The notes under the pieces were generated by a model. The model had not been told where the DNA came from, did no database searches, and worked only from the letters and a program-made list of their open reading frames with translations. Below are positions 34,201 through 44,745 of a DNA stretch of 64,000 bases, piece by piece. A program made the position numbers and the translations under genes. Every line of letters begins with the position of its first letter. The first letter of the stretch is position 1. The stretch spans positions 80,214,753 through 80,278,752 of the forward strand of contig CM051456.1 in NCBI GenBank assembly GCA_028274465.1. The letters run 5' to 3'. Source of the stretch: Plantago ovata. Lineage: Eukaryota > Streptophyta > Magnoliopsida > Lamiales > Plantaginaceae.

Positions 34201-35505
34201 CCTTCATCTGACTTGCTCGAATGTATCTAGGATCGATGAAGTGTCTATCCCAAGAATACATCCACGGGCGTCTCAGGGAGTTGCTTGGTTAAGATATACT
34301 TATGACCATCATAATATATCATTTGCACTGGCCAGTGACTTTACCAACACAACTATGCAGAATACGAGCAGTGCTCTCCTGTGCTACACTTGAGAGATGA
34401 ATTATTCACAGAATCACTTATCACCCCCATTTGTATTTAGCCATAATCCTGGATCGTGTCTTAGGTCAACTTCTTATTCAGAGCTGACATCGACGGGTCC
34501 ACCAAGGATATGGAGCAACAAATGTGATGATAAAGTCCTGTAAGTACAAAGGACGAATGGCATCACTTCGACAACTCACCGGTTCCCATAGACACGTCGG
34601 TGTAGAGTATACATCGATGGGATTGTCCGGTGGGTACTTCCATATTTCGATAAAGCTTCTTCGAACAACTATGCGCAGTTATGGGAACGTTCCTTGATTG
34701 TCCAACAATCCGTTCCGTGGCCGTGGGATCGGCTCACACTTGCTCCAACAACTATAACCTCCACGCATACTAGTCTTGTCAGGTTCATTCAGACCCCCAC
34801 ATCCGAGATGTACCACGACTAGGGAGAGTTTGGGATAGATGATAACTCACATAGCTCCCACTAACTGTGTGATCGGTCATCTATCCGAGGGGACATGTTC
34901 AGTATCAATACAGACAGCAATATAGATATGACATGCTGCAGCCTGGTGTAATATAAATATGAAAGCGATACTCAACAGTAAAATGAAACAAACATATATT
35001 ATATTACGCTGACCTGTGTAATAGTACATATATGTCCTCTACAAGGGCACCACACCCTTAGTAAGGACTGTCTCTAGGACATATACACTATCACCTTCAT
35101 CCTTAACTCATCCGTTGTTATTTCAGCTCCGGGTCGTGGGAGTTGGTTGACGAAATCATCGATATCGTGCAAGTACCCCATCACATCTTTCCTTGCTAAG
35201 CCATAGAACCTCGGAAGTTGTTGGAATGCGTGGTTCTTGATTTCCAGATCTCGAGTTGCAGATGAAAGATCAATCGTCGGTCCCCTCATACGATCCTTGG
35301 AGGGTTGAACCCATGCTTTTAGTGGTCTAGCTTCTGCCATTCCGTCGATTTCCTTGAAAAGACTGTGTAGAGATTCAGAGAAATCGGTATCCTCTATTTC
35401 CTCTAGTTCACGCCTTTGAAGTAGTCGCCTTCTTTGGTGGTAGACTCTGTCGATCTCAGCAATTGAATCAGCAAGCGGTGTTCCTCTAGATCGTGTATGT
35501 GGCAT
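31250..35505 (-). pseudogene. A4 gag-protease polyprotein, split by an insertion
   Basis: The ATG at 35505 (MPHTRSRGTPLADS) begins gag, interrupted at 35092/33002 by a 2.1 kb insertion. Gag resumes FAMGLGDRAKSWLSSLP. In-frame stops lie near 32706 and 32559; from 32548 the frame is open to TAG at 31250. It includes the CCHC knuckle, the coiled coil and the protease with ATLDTGSYSN and LLGRTFLTK. Before the insertion it was close to intact. Confidence 0.85.
33002..35092 (-). mobile_element. Probable copia-type solo LTR in A4 gag
   Basis: 2091 bases, flanked by ACCTT at 32997-33001 and 35093-35097, inside gag. No ORF of note. It runs TGTAAGAAAATATGG...GACATATACA with one extra base at the left and five at the right. 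The minus strand has a TATA box (CTATATATAG near 33483-33492) and starts with a GTCCTAGAGACAG-type sequence like several copia LTRs. AT-rich AATTAATTCCAAAT repeats fill 33800-34000, and CG dinucleotide runs occur near 33360 and 33686. The lineage is not certain. Confidence 0.6.
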
Positions 35506-35630
35506 ACACTATCTGTAACAAACTAGGAAAGGAATATCAGAGAGAGATTAAATAGGAAAACTAAAAACTACTAGAACTAGGAATTGAATGCTGAAAATAT
35601 AAAAAAGCTAAACAGAAAAAAGGAGTATAG

Positions 35631-35648
35631 TCCCCGGCAACGGCGCCA
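35631..35648 (-). other. A4 primer binding site, exact tRNA-Asp match
   Basis: The plus strand reads TCCCCGGCAACGGCGCCA, identical to the 3' 18 bases of plant tRNA-Asp(GTC) including CCA, three bases from the LTR. Athila-like Ty3/gypsy elements use the same primer. Confidence 0.95.
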
Positions 35649-35651
35649 ATT

Positions 35652-38295
35652 TGATGAACGGAAGAATTTGTCAGATTCTAATTAATCAAATAAACAACAG
35701 AAAACCGTAGTGTAGCAGTAGAATAACCTCGAGTGTCGATCTCTAAGGACTATAACTAGCTTTATTTAATCTAACTTAAGAATATAAAACAACAGACGTC
35801 TTAGCAAAGGTTTTTCTTAATAGATAATGGAGATTGGTGATAGTATGGTCATTCAAAGCATAGAAGGTTAATAATCATGCATAAATTCCCCGGTTTTGCA
35901 TACAGATCTTTGATCAATGAATTGTCCAATTGTGTTCCGTAATTATTCAACACTACGAAGATAGAGGTTTTAGATAGATCAAAGAAATCTTTGATCAATG
36001 AATTGTCCAGTTGTGTTCCGTAGTAATTCAACACTACGAAGATAGAGATTTAGATAGATCAAAGAAATAAAGCAATAACTCTAGGTATAATGCGCGATAT
36101 GGCCATTAGCATAATTATTAACCCTTCTGATGATGTCGTTTTTCACCAATTAAATTTGTTTAAAAGCCTAAGAACACTTATCACTACACAAACTAGAGTG
36201 CAATGGCAAGTTGTCCCCGAGTGTCGTTCTCTCGGGACCTAACGTGGCTTTGCTTGAGGTTTTTGCTAGTAATTTCAGTCAACGAGTTCAAATGTTTATA
36301 GAATTGTTTGCTTAGAACAAAGCAACGAGAAATCAGATTGTTGTAATCAAGTCTGGAAAACGGCTGGTGGTAGAAATCAAATACACATGTTGGGTTACGA
36401 ATATGCTCACAAGTTCAGTGCGTAAAACCTTCGATCAAGTTTGCTAAGCAACTTGTCTAGGTAACTTTCAAGACACACATCATAAAAGATCACTATCAAT
36501 ACTTTAGAGGTGCTTGTCACTAACACCATTTATCTAGCATGCTGCAAATCTCTAACATACAATTCTCTAGCTTTCATTGACCAAGAGTTTGTCACTATAC
36601 TCAATTCGAATATATTTTATAGGCAACTAAGAATCATATGAAGGAATTTGCAGCAAGATTGAATCACAATCTCATGTAAGCATAAACATAACCCATAGCA
36701 TGCATATTCTACATTCTACCACCAACACAAAGGATTTAGCTACTCATATTCATCAACATAGACATCAAATCATATGAATTGTAAATAGAATACATCAAAT
36801 CAAACTACTAGACAAGAGATAATGATACAATGTTACCACCAAGCTGTCACTAATCGGTGGGTATTGATGAAAACCTCTCCGTAGATGAAACAACGGATGC
36901 AATCCTATGCCAAAACCTTTAATCCAATCTAAAAATACAATGTATCTGAGTTTTCTCTGAGTTTTGGGGCTTAGGAGCTCTCCCAAAACGAAGCTACAGT
37001 TCAAAAGTCTGTAAAAAGTAACAGAAGATCATATCTAAGAAGGAAAATCCGAAAACGTAACCGCTGCCAAGCGGACCGCTTGGAGAGTCCAAGCGGAGCA
37101 CTTGGCAAGCGAAGTGCTTTGGCCCTCCAAGCGCTTCGCTTGGCTGCTGTGCCAAAGCTCCTGGAAAATGAAGCGGAGCGCTTCACTATTCCAGGCGCTT
37201 AGCTTGGCTTCTGGGCAGATTTTTGTCTTCAAACTCAATCTTTTTGCCCTCGTACGGCCCCCGGGGTGCCTTGTACTCATCCTTCTCGATGCTTATTGAT
37301 GCTCAAACACTCACGAACAAGCCACGGAGATTGGAGAACTTCAACGGGGCCATCTTTTCCATCAAAAGGGCTCGTTTTTAGATCCAAAAACGCCGTTTCG
37401 TACCTAAGTGCCTGAAAATGCAGAAAACACAAAACGTGATACTATTCTACAAAACTAACCAAAAAACAAGGCTAGAAGATAGCAAAAGAAGGTAAAAAAG
37501 ACAAGATGAACGCGTCAAAAATACGTTCATCACCTTCGCTAAGAAATCACATACTATCACCAACGAGAAGTTTAGCTACTCATAGATGTCATGCAATCAA
37601 CAGAAATCATACCACGAATGAATGAAAACATGATGAAAGATATATAAATATAAATAGAAAAACTGTAAGATACAATGTTACCGAAGGTTGTCAATCTCCG
37701 AAGAATCGCGATCTTACAAGCTCCAAAACGCTAACAAAAAGTATCTCCTAAGCTAAGAACCCCCAGAACAGGCTCTGGAGAATTCCTACCTAAAATTACT
37801 GAGAAAGGTGAGAGAAAGGTCTGGAAAAGTATGAAAAATGGAGAAAACTGAGCAACTATATATAGGTATTCGGGAGGTGTGGGGCGAAGGGCCCCACACA
37901 CCGGGCGATTCGCCTGGTGTGGGGCGATTCGCCCCACGTCCCGGGCGATTCGCCCGGGAGTCTTTTTCGGCCAGATACGCGTTTTTGGATTTCTTCCCCT
38001 TTCGGACTCGGTTTCTGCCTTCTAATGACCTTTTAGCCTTCAGACTCGACCCCTAGACTTCAAATCCTATCCGGAATCTTTTAGATACTCCAATTAGGCC
38101 TTCGGAACACCAATTCCTTGTCTACTTCAATATAATTGCCCGGAAAACCTCGTTTTTCACCCAAAACCTGTACAAACTAAAGGGAAACATGTCACTATTC
38201 TAATAAAATGCACTAAAATATAGCTAAATTAACATAGAGGATAGCTAAAATAGGTGAAAAAGACTGAAATGAAAGTGTAAAATACACATTCATCA
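35652..38295 (-). repeat. A4 5' LTR, interrupted by a family B LTR
   Basis: Bounded by TGATGAACGG and CATTCATCA. Minus-strand TATA box at 37857-37864, with palindromes GGGCGATTCGCC at about 37903-37957. It contains an 81-base tandem duplication (35906-35986 and 35987-36067), a small deletion near 35695 and the family B solo LTR at 36128-37532. Confidence 0.95.
36128..37532 (-). repeat. Family B solo LTR
   Basis: 1405 bases, TGATGATGTCG...ATACGTTCATCA, flanked by CCTTC at 36123-36127 and 37533-37537. Palindromes of the type CCAAGCGGACCGCTTGG and CCAAGCGCTTCGCTTGG cluster at 37066-37207. Confidence 0.95.
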
Positions 38296-38776
38296 TTACT
38301 CCACCAAATTTAGTGTTCTATAGCTTCAATCGAAGCCCATTACGTTTCAATTGTATGCTCAATTATGCTTGGATTGTTGATTTGGGAATTTTGCTACTAG
38401 ATGTTTTTATGTTGTTATGCAATGTGTCTTTTTCTTCGATTCCATGCATATGATTGTGTTTACTGATGTAATGATGATGGATATGATGGTAGAATGCATA
38501 ATTGTTGGGTGTTAGGATTTATGATGCTAGAATTTTTCGCTACTATGGTATGAATTGAGCCTTATTGTTAGGTTATTGGTTGTCTAGCACGAGCGTAATG
38601 CGATATGTTCATGTCGAAATTATTTTGGTGTGTTGCATATTAGTAGCTAGATTAGACATGAAGGATTTGCTGAGTTCGATTGTTGATTTTATCACTCGTG
38701 TATTTCGCTCTTACATTAGCATATGCATGAGTCAGTTTTGTGTCATACGAGGTACTAACTGCTGTTTGTAGGAACC
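38296..38776 (+). promoter_or_regulatory. A3 ORF2 leader and intron, partly deleted
   Basis: Leader sequence (TAGCTTCAATCGAAGCCC) is joined directly to intron interior near 38345, so the splice donor is gone. The branch-like TACTAACTGCTGTTTGTAG at 38753-38771 and the following ATG at 38777 remain. Confidence 0.5.
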
Positions 38777-39640
38777 ATGCCACGAAGGGAGAGGAGCACT
38801 CCCGTTTGGCTACTATGAAGTATTGGAGGGAGATCGATTACAACCATGTCAAGGAGAGTGATCTCATTAGAGGTGCGTTCGAGCCACGGACTCTTGCAAC
38901 AACGTCGCGGTTTATCCAAAAGGAGGAGCGAGAATATTCCACCTGGAATAAGGACTCCTATGCCTATTCATGCACCACTGAAGGGATAGAAACAATTATT
39001 ACGTCAACAATCTATCACAAGGACTACAAGGTTCGAGTGAATAGGAAGGCACTGGGACGACCTCACCACAACGGATTCAGTCTTGAGTCAACAGTGGTGA
39101 GAAAGTTCCGAATCGCTAGCTTGGTTCCAAAACATAATGACATGGACACCTAGCCCCTCTTAGGGGTGTCCCTTGACTGCCTGTAAAGGGAGCATCATAT
39201 AGACATCGGGGGCATCAACCGTAGAGAATGTGGTCGACATAGGAAAAAATGAAAGAAGACCTCTGAGTATCCGAGCAGCTTACTGTTACTTCCTCAGGGT
39301 GTAAAACGTTGGAGAGGGAGGCTCTGATACCACTGCTCTTTCCCCTTCAACAGTTCACCACCTATTGGAGGGCTACAAGATGGACGACTCCATAACAGCG
39401 GCGGCTAATCTTGAGGATTCTCTTCGACGATGCAACTGTACTGGTGACGATGGTGACGACAGTAGTGACAATGAAGACCATAGCGACAATGATGATACAG
39501 ATGGAGGAGTTGGTCCTATCCGATCTATTAATGGAACTACCGCCACTACCACAAGCCCCGATGGTCACCTATAAGGCCCCTGGAGCAGTCTCAATACCTT
39601 ACATCCAGCATACTCAGCCGACCGAGGCCAAACCATGCGG
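38777..39640 (+). pseudogene. A3 ORF2, broken
   Basis: The frame from ATG 38815 (MKYWREIDYNHVKESDLIRGAFEP) stays open to TAG at 39151. It includes TTSRFIQKEEREYS, KDSYAYSCTTEG and FRIASLVPKHNDMD, then is interrupted. The acidic tail (DSSDNEDHSDNDDTDGGVG) is at 39365-39574. The 13-codon frame from ATG 38777 ends in TGA at 38816-38818, overlapping ATG 38815, as in A1 and A4. Confidence 0.55.
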
Positions 39641-41130
39641 TAACATCTAGTATCACATCTTATTTCCTCATTTTCTTACTGCTAGGGACTAGCTTTAAAT
39701 TTATGAGGGGGGATGGGATTTAAGTAAACTAGTGTTGTTAGCTTGGAGCTTGACATTGATGGTTTAGAGCTTGCCATTGATGGTTTAGAGCTTGGGATTG
39801 GTAGGTTGAGTATAGTAACTTGCATGTTTATCCGTCTGCATTTGCATTTGCACGTTTACTGCTTTCTTAGTTTTTAGGTTGCATACACTACATTCATCCT
39901 AGGATAGTCTTGCATGTTTTATGTGGAGTTTATTGCCAAATTTTTTGAACTTTTTTATTGGGTAGATCAACTACTTATGCCATTAATCATATGCTTCATC
40001 TCTATGAATTTGTTTGAAGTTTTTCTCGCTTGGCTTGTCACATTTATGTATTGAACTTAGTTAAGCTTGGTAGTCTCGACATCACTTATTGGTGTTTTCT
40101 CTACTGCGGTTCACGAAGGCCTTTATAATAGGATGATGCATGTTAGGGTCTTATGGTTGTTTTCCCGAGTAATTATGTACCTAAGAGGCAACAAGTCTTC
40201 ACCTTGCTTTGAGATTGCTAAATGCCTAGGAAGGAGGTAGTGTGAGATTGTGTGATCCTTTGTTTGTAACCTATTCTTCCGAATAGGTTTGGGGAGGGGG
40301 TTACGCCATCCTTAGACTTGTTTCTCGTTTTCAATTTTGTGTTGTGAGTTTATTTTTCCTTTTTTGTAAATTTTATACTCCAACCTATTCTTTCGAATAG
40401 GTTTGGGGAGGTCGTTTGTGTGTTATTGTTTCTTTTTCGTTGTGCTACTGCTGGCTAAAAAATAAAAAAAAAGAAAAAGAAAAGACCCCAAAAAAGCAGA
40501 GGGTCCAAAAAAAGAGAAAGCCAAAAAGCAGTTTAGCAAAGTGTTGTGTCTCATTTTCCAATTCTTGTAATGTTCGTAATCGTGTTGTAATTTTCTATCT
40601 TTTCTTTTCGTTTGAGTGTCATCTGTTCTAGACCACCCTCGTCCTGCCATTCAGGAAGTGGTGAATAGCTTAAGGCTTTGCTTGAGATATGGGTAGAATA
40701 GAGGAGTATTATCTTTTTTAGGGAACCCTTCTTAGTTTGATGAGAGCCAGTATTGGTTCGACCTCTTTGAGGAAAAGTCTTAACTTGGTGAACAGTAGTA
40801 AGTCCTCAGTTTCATAGGCACGGGACAACCATTCGTATTCTAACAGGTTTCATTACGTCGTCACTGACTAGGTCCAGGTAGAGAATGTTACGAAAGACTA
40901 TCTTGTCTTGACATAAGTGCTTATGTGAATGTGTATGGGTCAATCGAGGCATTCTTCAACCTATATTCATGTTATGATTTGTATGGTTTTTGTTCATATG
41001 TTTCTTGATAGATTCGATAGATTAGTTCATTTCATTTGGCATGAGACTCCATTTTTTGTGTTGCATTGTTTTTTGCATTAGAGTCTAGCTTAGTTGCTTG
41101 AGGACAAGCAAAAGTTCGGTTTGGGGAGTT
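39641..41130 (+). other. A3 3' noncoding region
   Basis: Hairpins AACCTATTC/GAATAGGTT at 40268-40289 and 40382-40403, each followed by TGGGGAGG. Purine-rich tract at 40458-40540. Terminal polypurine tract GGTTTGGGGAGTT at 41118-41130. Confidence 0.75.
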
Positions 41131-42007
41131 TGATGAATGTGTATTTTACACTTTCATTTGAGTCTTTTTCACCTATTTTATCTATCCTCTATGTTAATTT
41201 AGCTATATTTTAGTGCATTTTATTAGAATAGTGTCACGTTTCCCTCTAGTTTGTATTTTACAGGTTTTGGTTGAAAAACGAGGTTTTCCGGGCAATTATA
41301 TTGAAGTAGACAAGGAATTGGTGTTCCGAAGGCCTAATTGGAGTATCTGAAAGATTCCGGATAGGATTTGAAGTCTAGGGGTCGAGTCTGAAGGCTAAAA
41401 GGTCACTAGAAGGCAGAAACCGAGTCCGAAAAGGGCAAGAAACCCAAAAACGCATCGAAAATGCGTATCTGGCCGAAAAATACTCCCGGGCGAGTCGCCC
41501 GTGACGTGGGGCGAATCGCCCCACACCAGGCGAATCGCCCGCTGTGTGGGGCCCTTCGCCCCACACCTCCCGAATACCTATATATAGTTGCTCAGTTTTC
41601 TCCGTTTTTCATACTTTTCCAGACCTTTTCTCTCACCTTTCTAAGTAGTTTTAGGTAGGAATTCTCCAGAGCCTGTTCTGGGGGTTCTTAGCTTGGGAGA
41701 TACTTTTTCTTAGCGTTTTGGAGCTTGTAAGATCGCGATTCTTCGGAGATTGACAACCTTCGGTAACATTGTATCTTACAGTTTTTCTATTTATATTTAT
41801 ATATCTTTCATCATGTTTTCATTCATTCGTGGTATGATTTCTGTTGATTGCATGACATCTATGAGTAGCTAAACTTCTCGTTGGTGATAGTATGTGATTT
41901 CTTAGCGAATGGTTAATAATTATGCTAATGGCTATATCGCGCATTATACTCTGAGTTATTGCTTTATTTCTTTGATCTATCTAAACCTCTATCTTCGTAG
42001 TGTTGAA
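41131..42007 (+). repeat. Middle LTR of the A3/A5 composite, truncated
   Basis: Starts TGATGAATGTG and has palindromes and a TATA box (41579-41586). It stops at TCGTAGTGTTGAA and continues directly into the middle of gag, losing about 300 bases of LTR plus primer site and gag start. Confidence 0.9.
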
Positions 42008-43090
42008 CTTTCATGGAAAAATACTTCCCTCACGCCTTGACTACCGCGCTTAAGGCGCAAATCACTGGATTTAAACAGGACTATGATGAGACCATCTACA
42101 CCGCGTTCGAGAGGTTCCAAGACCTCATGAACAAGTGCCCTCACCATGGGTTTGAGCTTTCTGATCTAGTCCAACACTTCTACAATGGACTAACCTTCGA
42201 GAACCAACAAGTGGTGGACTTCCGATGCCGTGGCAATATTTGGGAGGAGACCGCGGAAGCCGTCTGGGCAGTGTTCGAAAGGCTTGCTAAGGGTTCGCAG
42301 TTCAAGGACCCAAGGGCAATGGTTAGGAGACGTGGAACTGAAGCTCCACCTACTCAAGAAGCCCCTATGTATAGGGGGAATGGGGATCAATTCGAGTGCT
42401 TTACCAACGAATTGAAACAAGTCCTCAAGAGCGCCACTGGAACAGCAATGTCAAACGAGGTTTGCCGAATATGCAAGAACAATGGGCATGGAGCTCATAT
42501 GTGTAGATCGGAGCTCGCATATGATGATGGCAACTGGGTTCAAGGAGGCGAAGAGGAAGCCTTTGCTACGGAATTTGGTACTCAAGAAGCTAGCTGCGGA
42601 CAAGATGGTAGGAATCCTCGAGGTGGATTTTGGAGAAGAGGATTCCGAAACAATCAAGAATACGCACCGGCTAGCCAAACTTATGGACCTAACCAAGACC
42701 GTAGTAGGCTTAACTATGGTAATGACCACTGTGAAAATCCCGCTCTGAAAGAGCAACCGAAGTCGAAGTCGGCTCAACTGATGGAGAACTTGTAATTTTG
42801 TAGTTATGCCGGCGTCTACACCTGGGATGGGGGATGTCGTTCTCTAAGGGCGAACGTTCGTGACCAAGCTACGCTACGTGATAGACATCTACCGAAGGAC
42901 TTGCACCATTGAGGTGGATGGCAAGCGACACGTGTTGCGAGCCATATCTGACCCACCTCATCACTTCAATGCTTCTCACACTGTTAACTACTGTGGTCTT
43001 GCTGTCTATGTTCATTCTTATTCACAGGTTCGTGGCATGAGGAGAAGATCCATGAAGGGGAAGTCCAGTACCCTCAAGAAGAAGAGCTAG
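42008..43090 (+). pseudogene. A5 gag-protease fragment without the active site
   Basis: The open frame from 42013 (MEKYFPHALTTALK) covers the second half of gag and the CCHC knuckle, to TAA at 42793. A deletion then joins MENL to the protease tail (VMPASTPGMGDVV), removing the coiled coil and the DTG motif. The tail runs to TAG at 43088. Confidence 0.85.
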
Positions 43091-43820
43091 GCGCAAGAAG
43101 GAGTCGAGTCAAAGACTATAAACAATGGCGCTATCCGGGAGGCAACCCGAAGTTTTTATCGCTTTTTTACTGCTTTTTGCATGCATTCATATGTGAATTT
43201 GTTCGTCTCTGTGTCGTACGTGATTATGTTTTTGTTTGAGTGTGCTTTTTCGAGTGGTTTTATGAGTAAAATGGTTTTTGGAGACTTAAAAACCGGATTT
43301 CTTCGAAAGTTTCGTCTCCCCACCTCAGGAGGTGGGGGGGTGAATCGCCCCACAAGTCCAGAGAGCTCCACGCTCTCTGGACGTGCGGGGCGATTCGCCC
43401 CGCACGGGGCGACTCGCCCCACGGTTCCAGATGAAGAAAAATGGGGCTTGCCCCCATTTTCTTCATTTTACTTCATCTCCTTCACTTCTAACTCCAAAAA
43501 CTCCCAAATTTTCAAAATATCTTCAATCCTTCATAAAATCTTCATACTCCATAAAATTGTGTGTTCTTTAGCTTCAATCGAAGCCCTTTACGTGCTCTTT
43601 CTTTTCATCCGAACAAATTTCTTCCTAGTTCATTCAATCTTCGGATTTGAGGTAATCTCACATGAACCCTAATTTTTTAAAATTGGGGGTTTTTTGATTT
43701 ATTCTTCAATTAAGCTTATATGATGTATGGGTTGATGTTTTGTGTGATTAGAAACGTTATTCACTATAAATTACATGTTCAATTAGGCTTGGTTTGTTGG
43801 TTTGAGAATTTTGCTATTAA
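43091..43820 (+). promoter_or_regulatory. A5 ORF2 leader: palindromes and intron donor
   Basis: Palindromes and the CCAGAGAGC / GCTCTCTGG stem at 43320-43425, a leader with TTCAATCGAAGCCC, and a donor GATTTGAG|GTAATC at 43651/43652. The intron is deleted internally and joined to ORF2 near 43820, so the acceptor and the ORF2 start are missing. Confidence 0.5.
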
Positions 43821-44745
43821 GTTCACAGGAAGCAACCATGCCTACAAGTATTCAAGGGCCTCTATGGGGATAGGAAGTGACATTACGGATGTGATCTGCA
43901 ACAGGGAGTACAGGTATCCAGAAACAGGAGCACAACCTGCCCGGATCCATCAGAGTGACCTTAGCATCGAGGCTAAGGTGATGATGAAATTCTGCATCTT
44001 CAACTTGATCCCTAGAAAGAATGACACTTGGATACATCCAAATTACGCCGAGCTCCTCTACTGCTTGATAGGCAAGCATCGAATCAACATCGGTCACATC
44101 ATGTATGAGGAGTATGAGCGCCACTGGGAAAAGAAGAAGAAGCCCTTCATCTTTTCGAGCTTCATCACTGCCTACTGCAAATATTACGGGGTCGAGGACA
44201 TTGATGAGGGGGATTGCAAGGTCGCTGCCCTTTCACCTTCGACTATTGATGTGCAGCTTGTTAGGTATCAAATGAAGAACCCCACGGCTGCCGCTGCTGA
44301 TGTGGAAGTACCCTTCCAACCGACCGATTCAGATAATGAAAATGATTATGAGGATGCTATGGAAGCTGATGATGGCCGAGCCCCTATCCCGGATATTCCT
44401 TTTGTCCATACAGAACCACATGCACCGCCTCGAGCACCACATGGGTCTAGAGGTATTGACTTCTCTGATTTCCGGGCCTACCTCGATGACCGTTTCGGTA
44501 GAGTTGATGCTAGTGTTGCAGCCTTGACCACTTCTGTCAAAGGAATGCGATAAGACCTCGACGGGCACATTGCCCAGCGCAACCGCGATTGGGAGATATT
44601 TGAGGAGCATCGCTGAGAGGATAGGCAAGCAAGGTGGGAGCAACAACAGCTCATCCGTCAGCAACAGAAGGCTCTACAACAGTCCAATGATCTCTTGTCT
44701 GACATGTGGAGGGACTATTATGGGGACTACAATCCCGATAACTAG
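43821..44745 (+). pseudogene. A5 ORF2, divergent version with coiled-coil tail
   Basis: The frame is open to TAA at 44551 and continues in the same frame, past that stop and a TGA, to TAG at 44743. It shows FTGSNHAYKYSRA, KFCIFNLIPRKNDTWIHPNY, LLYCLIGKHRINIGHIMYEE and FSSFITAYCKYYGVEDID. These match the C-terminal half of plant transposon proteins better than the other family A copies do. The tail (DFRAYLDDRFGRVDASVAAL, then WEQQQLIRQQQKALQQS) looks like a coiled coil and replaces the Thr-rich end of A1. The N-terminal third is deleted. Confidence 0.65.

Larger units (their letters stand above)
26623..38295 (-). mobile_element. Family A element A4, structurally complete
   Basis: Minus strand, with TTACT at 26618-26622 and 38296-38300. 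After subtracting its own two insertions it is about 8.2 kb: 5' LTR (35652-38295), exact tRNA-Asp primer site, gag-pro, ORF2 cassette, 3' region, polypurine tract, 3' LTR (26623-27781). No pol domain is present. It is the best reference copy of the family here. Confidence 0.95.

Noticed and set aside
34121-34393. ORFs of 67-90 codons in the 2.1 kb insertion
   Set aside because: Overlapping on opposite strands, no recognisable motif, inside an LTR-like sequence.
35631-35648. Match to a tRNA-Asp gene
   Set aside because: Only the 3' 18 bases match, directly beside an LTR; it is a primer binding site, not a tRNA gene.
37001-37299. ORFs over the family B palindromes (37001-37299, 50792-51303, 58325-58813)
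   Set aside because: Open frames result from GC-rich palindromes on both strands within LTRs.
43181-43672. 163-codon ORF across the A5 ORF2 promoter, and a 120-codon counterpart at 5574-5936
   Set aside because: They run through palindromes, leader and splice donor; similarity between them is that of the DNA, and no domain is seen.
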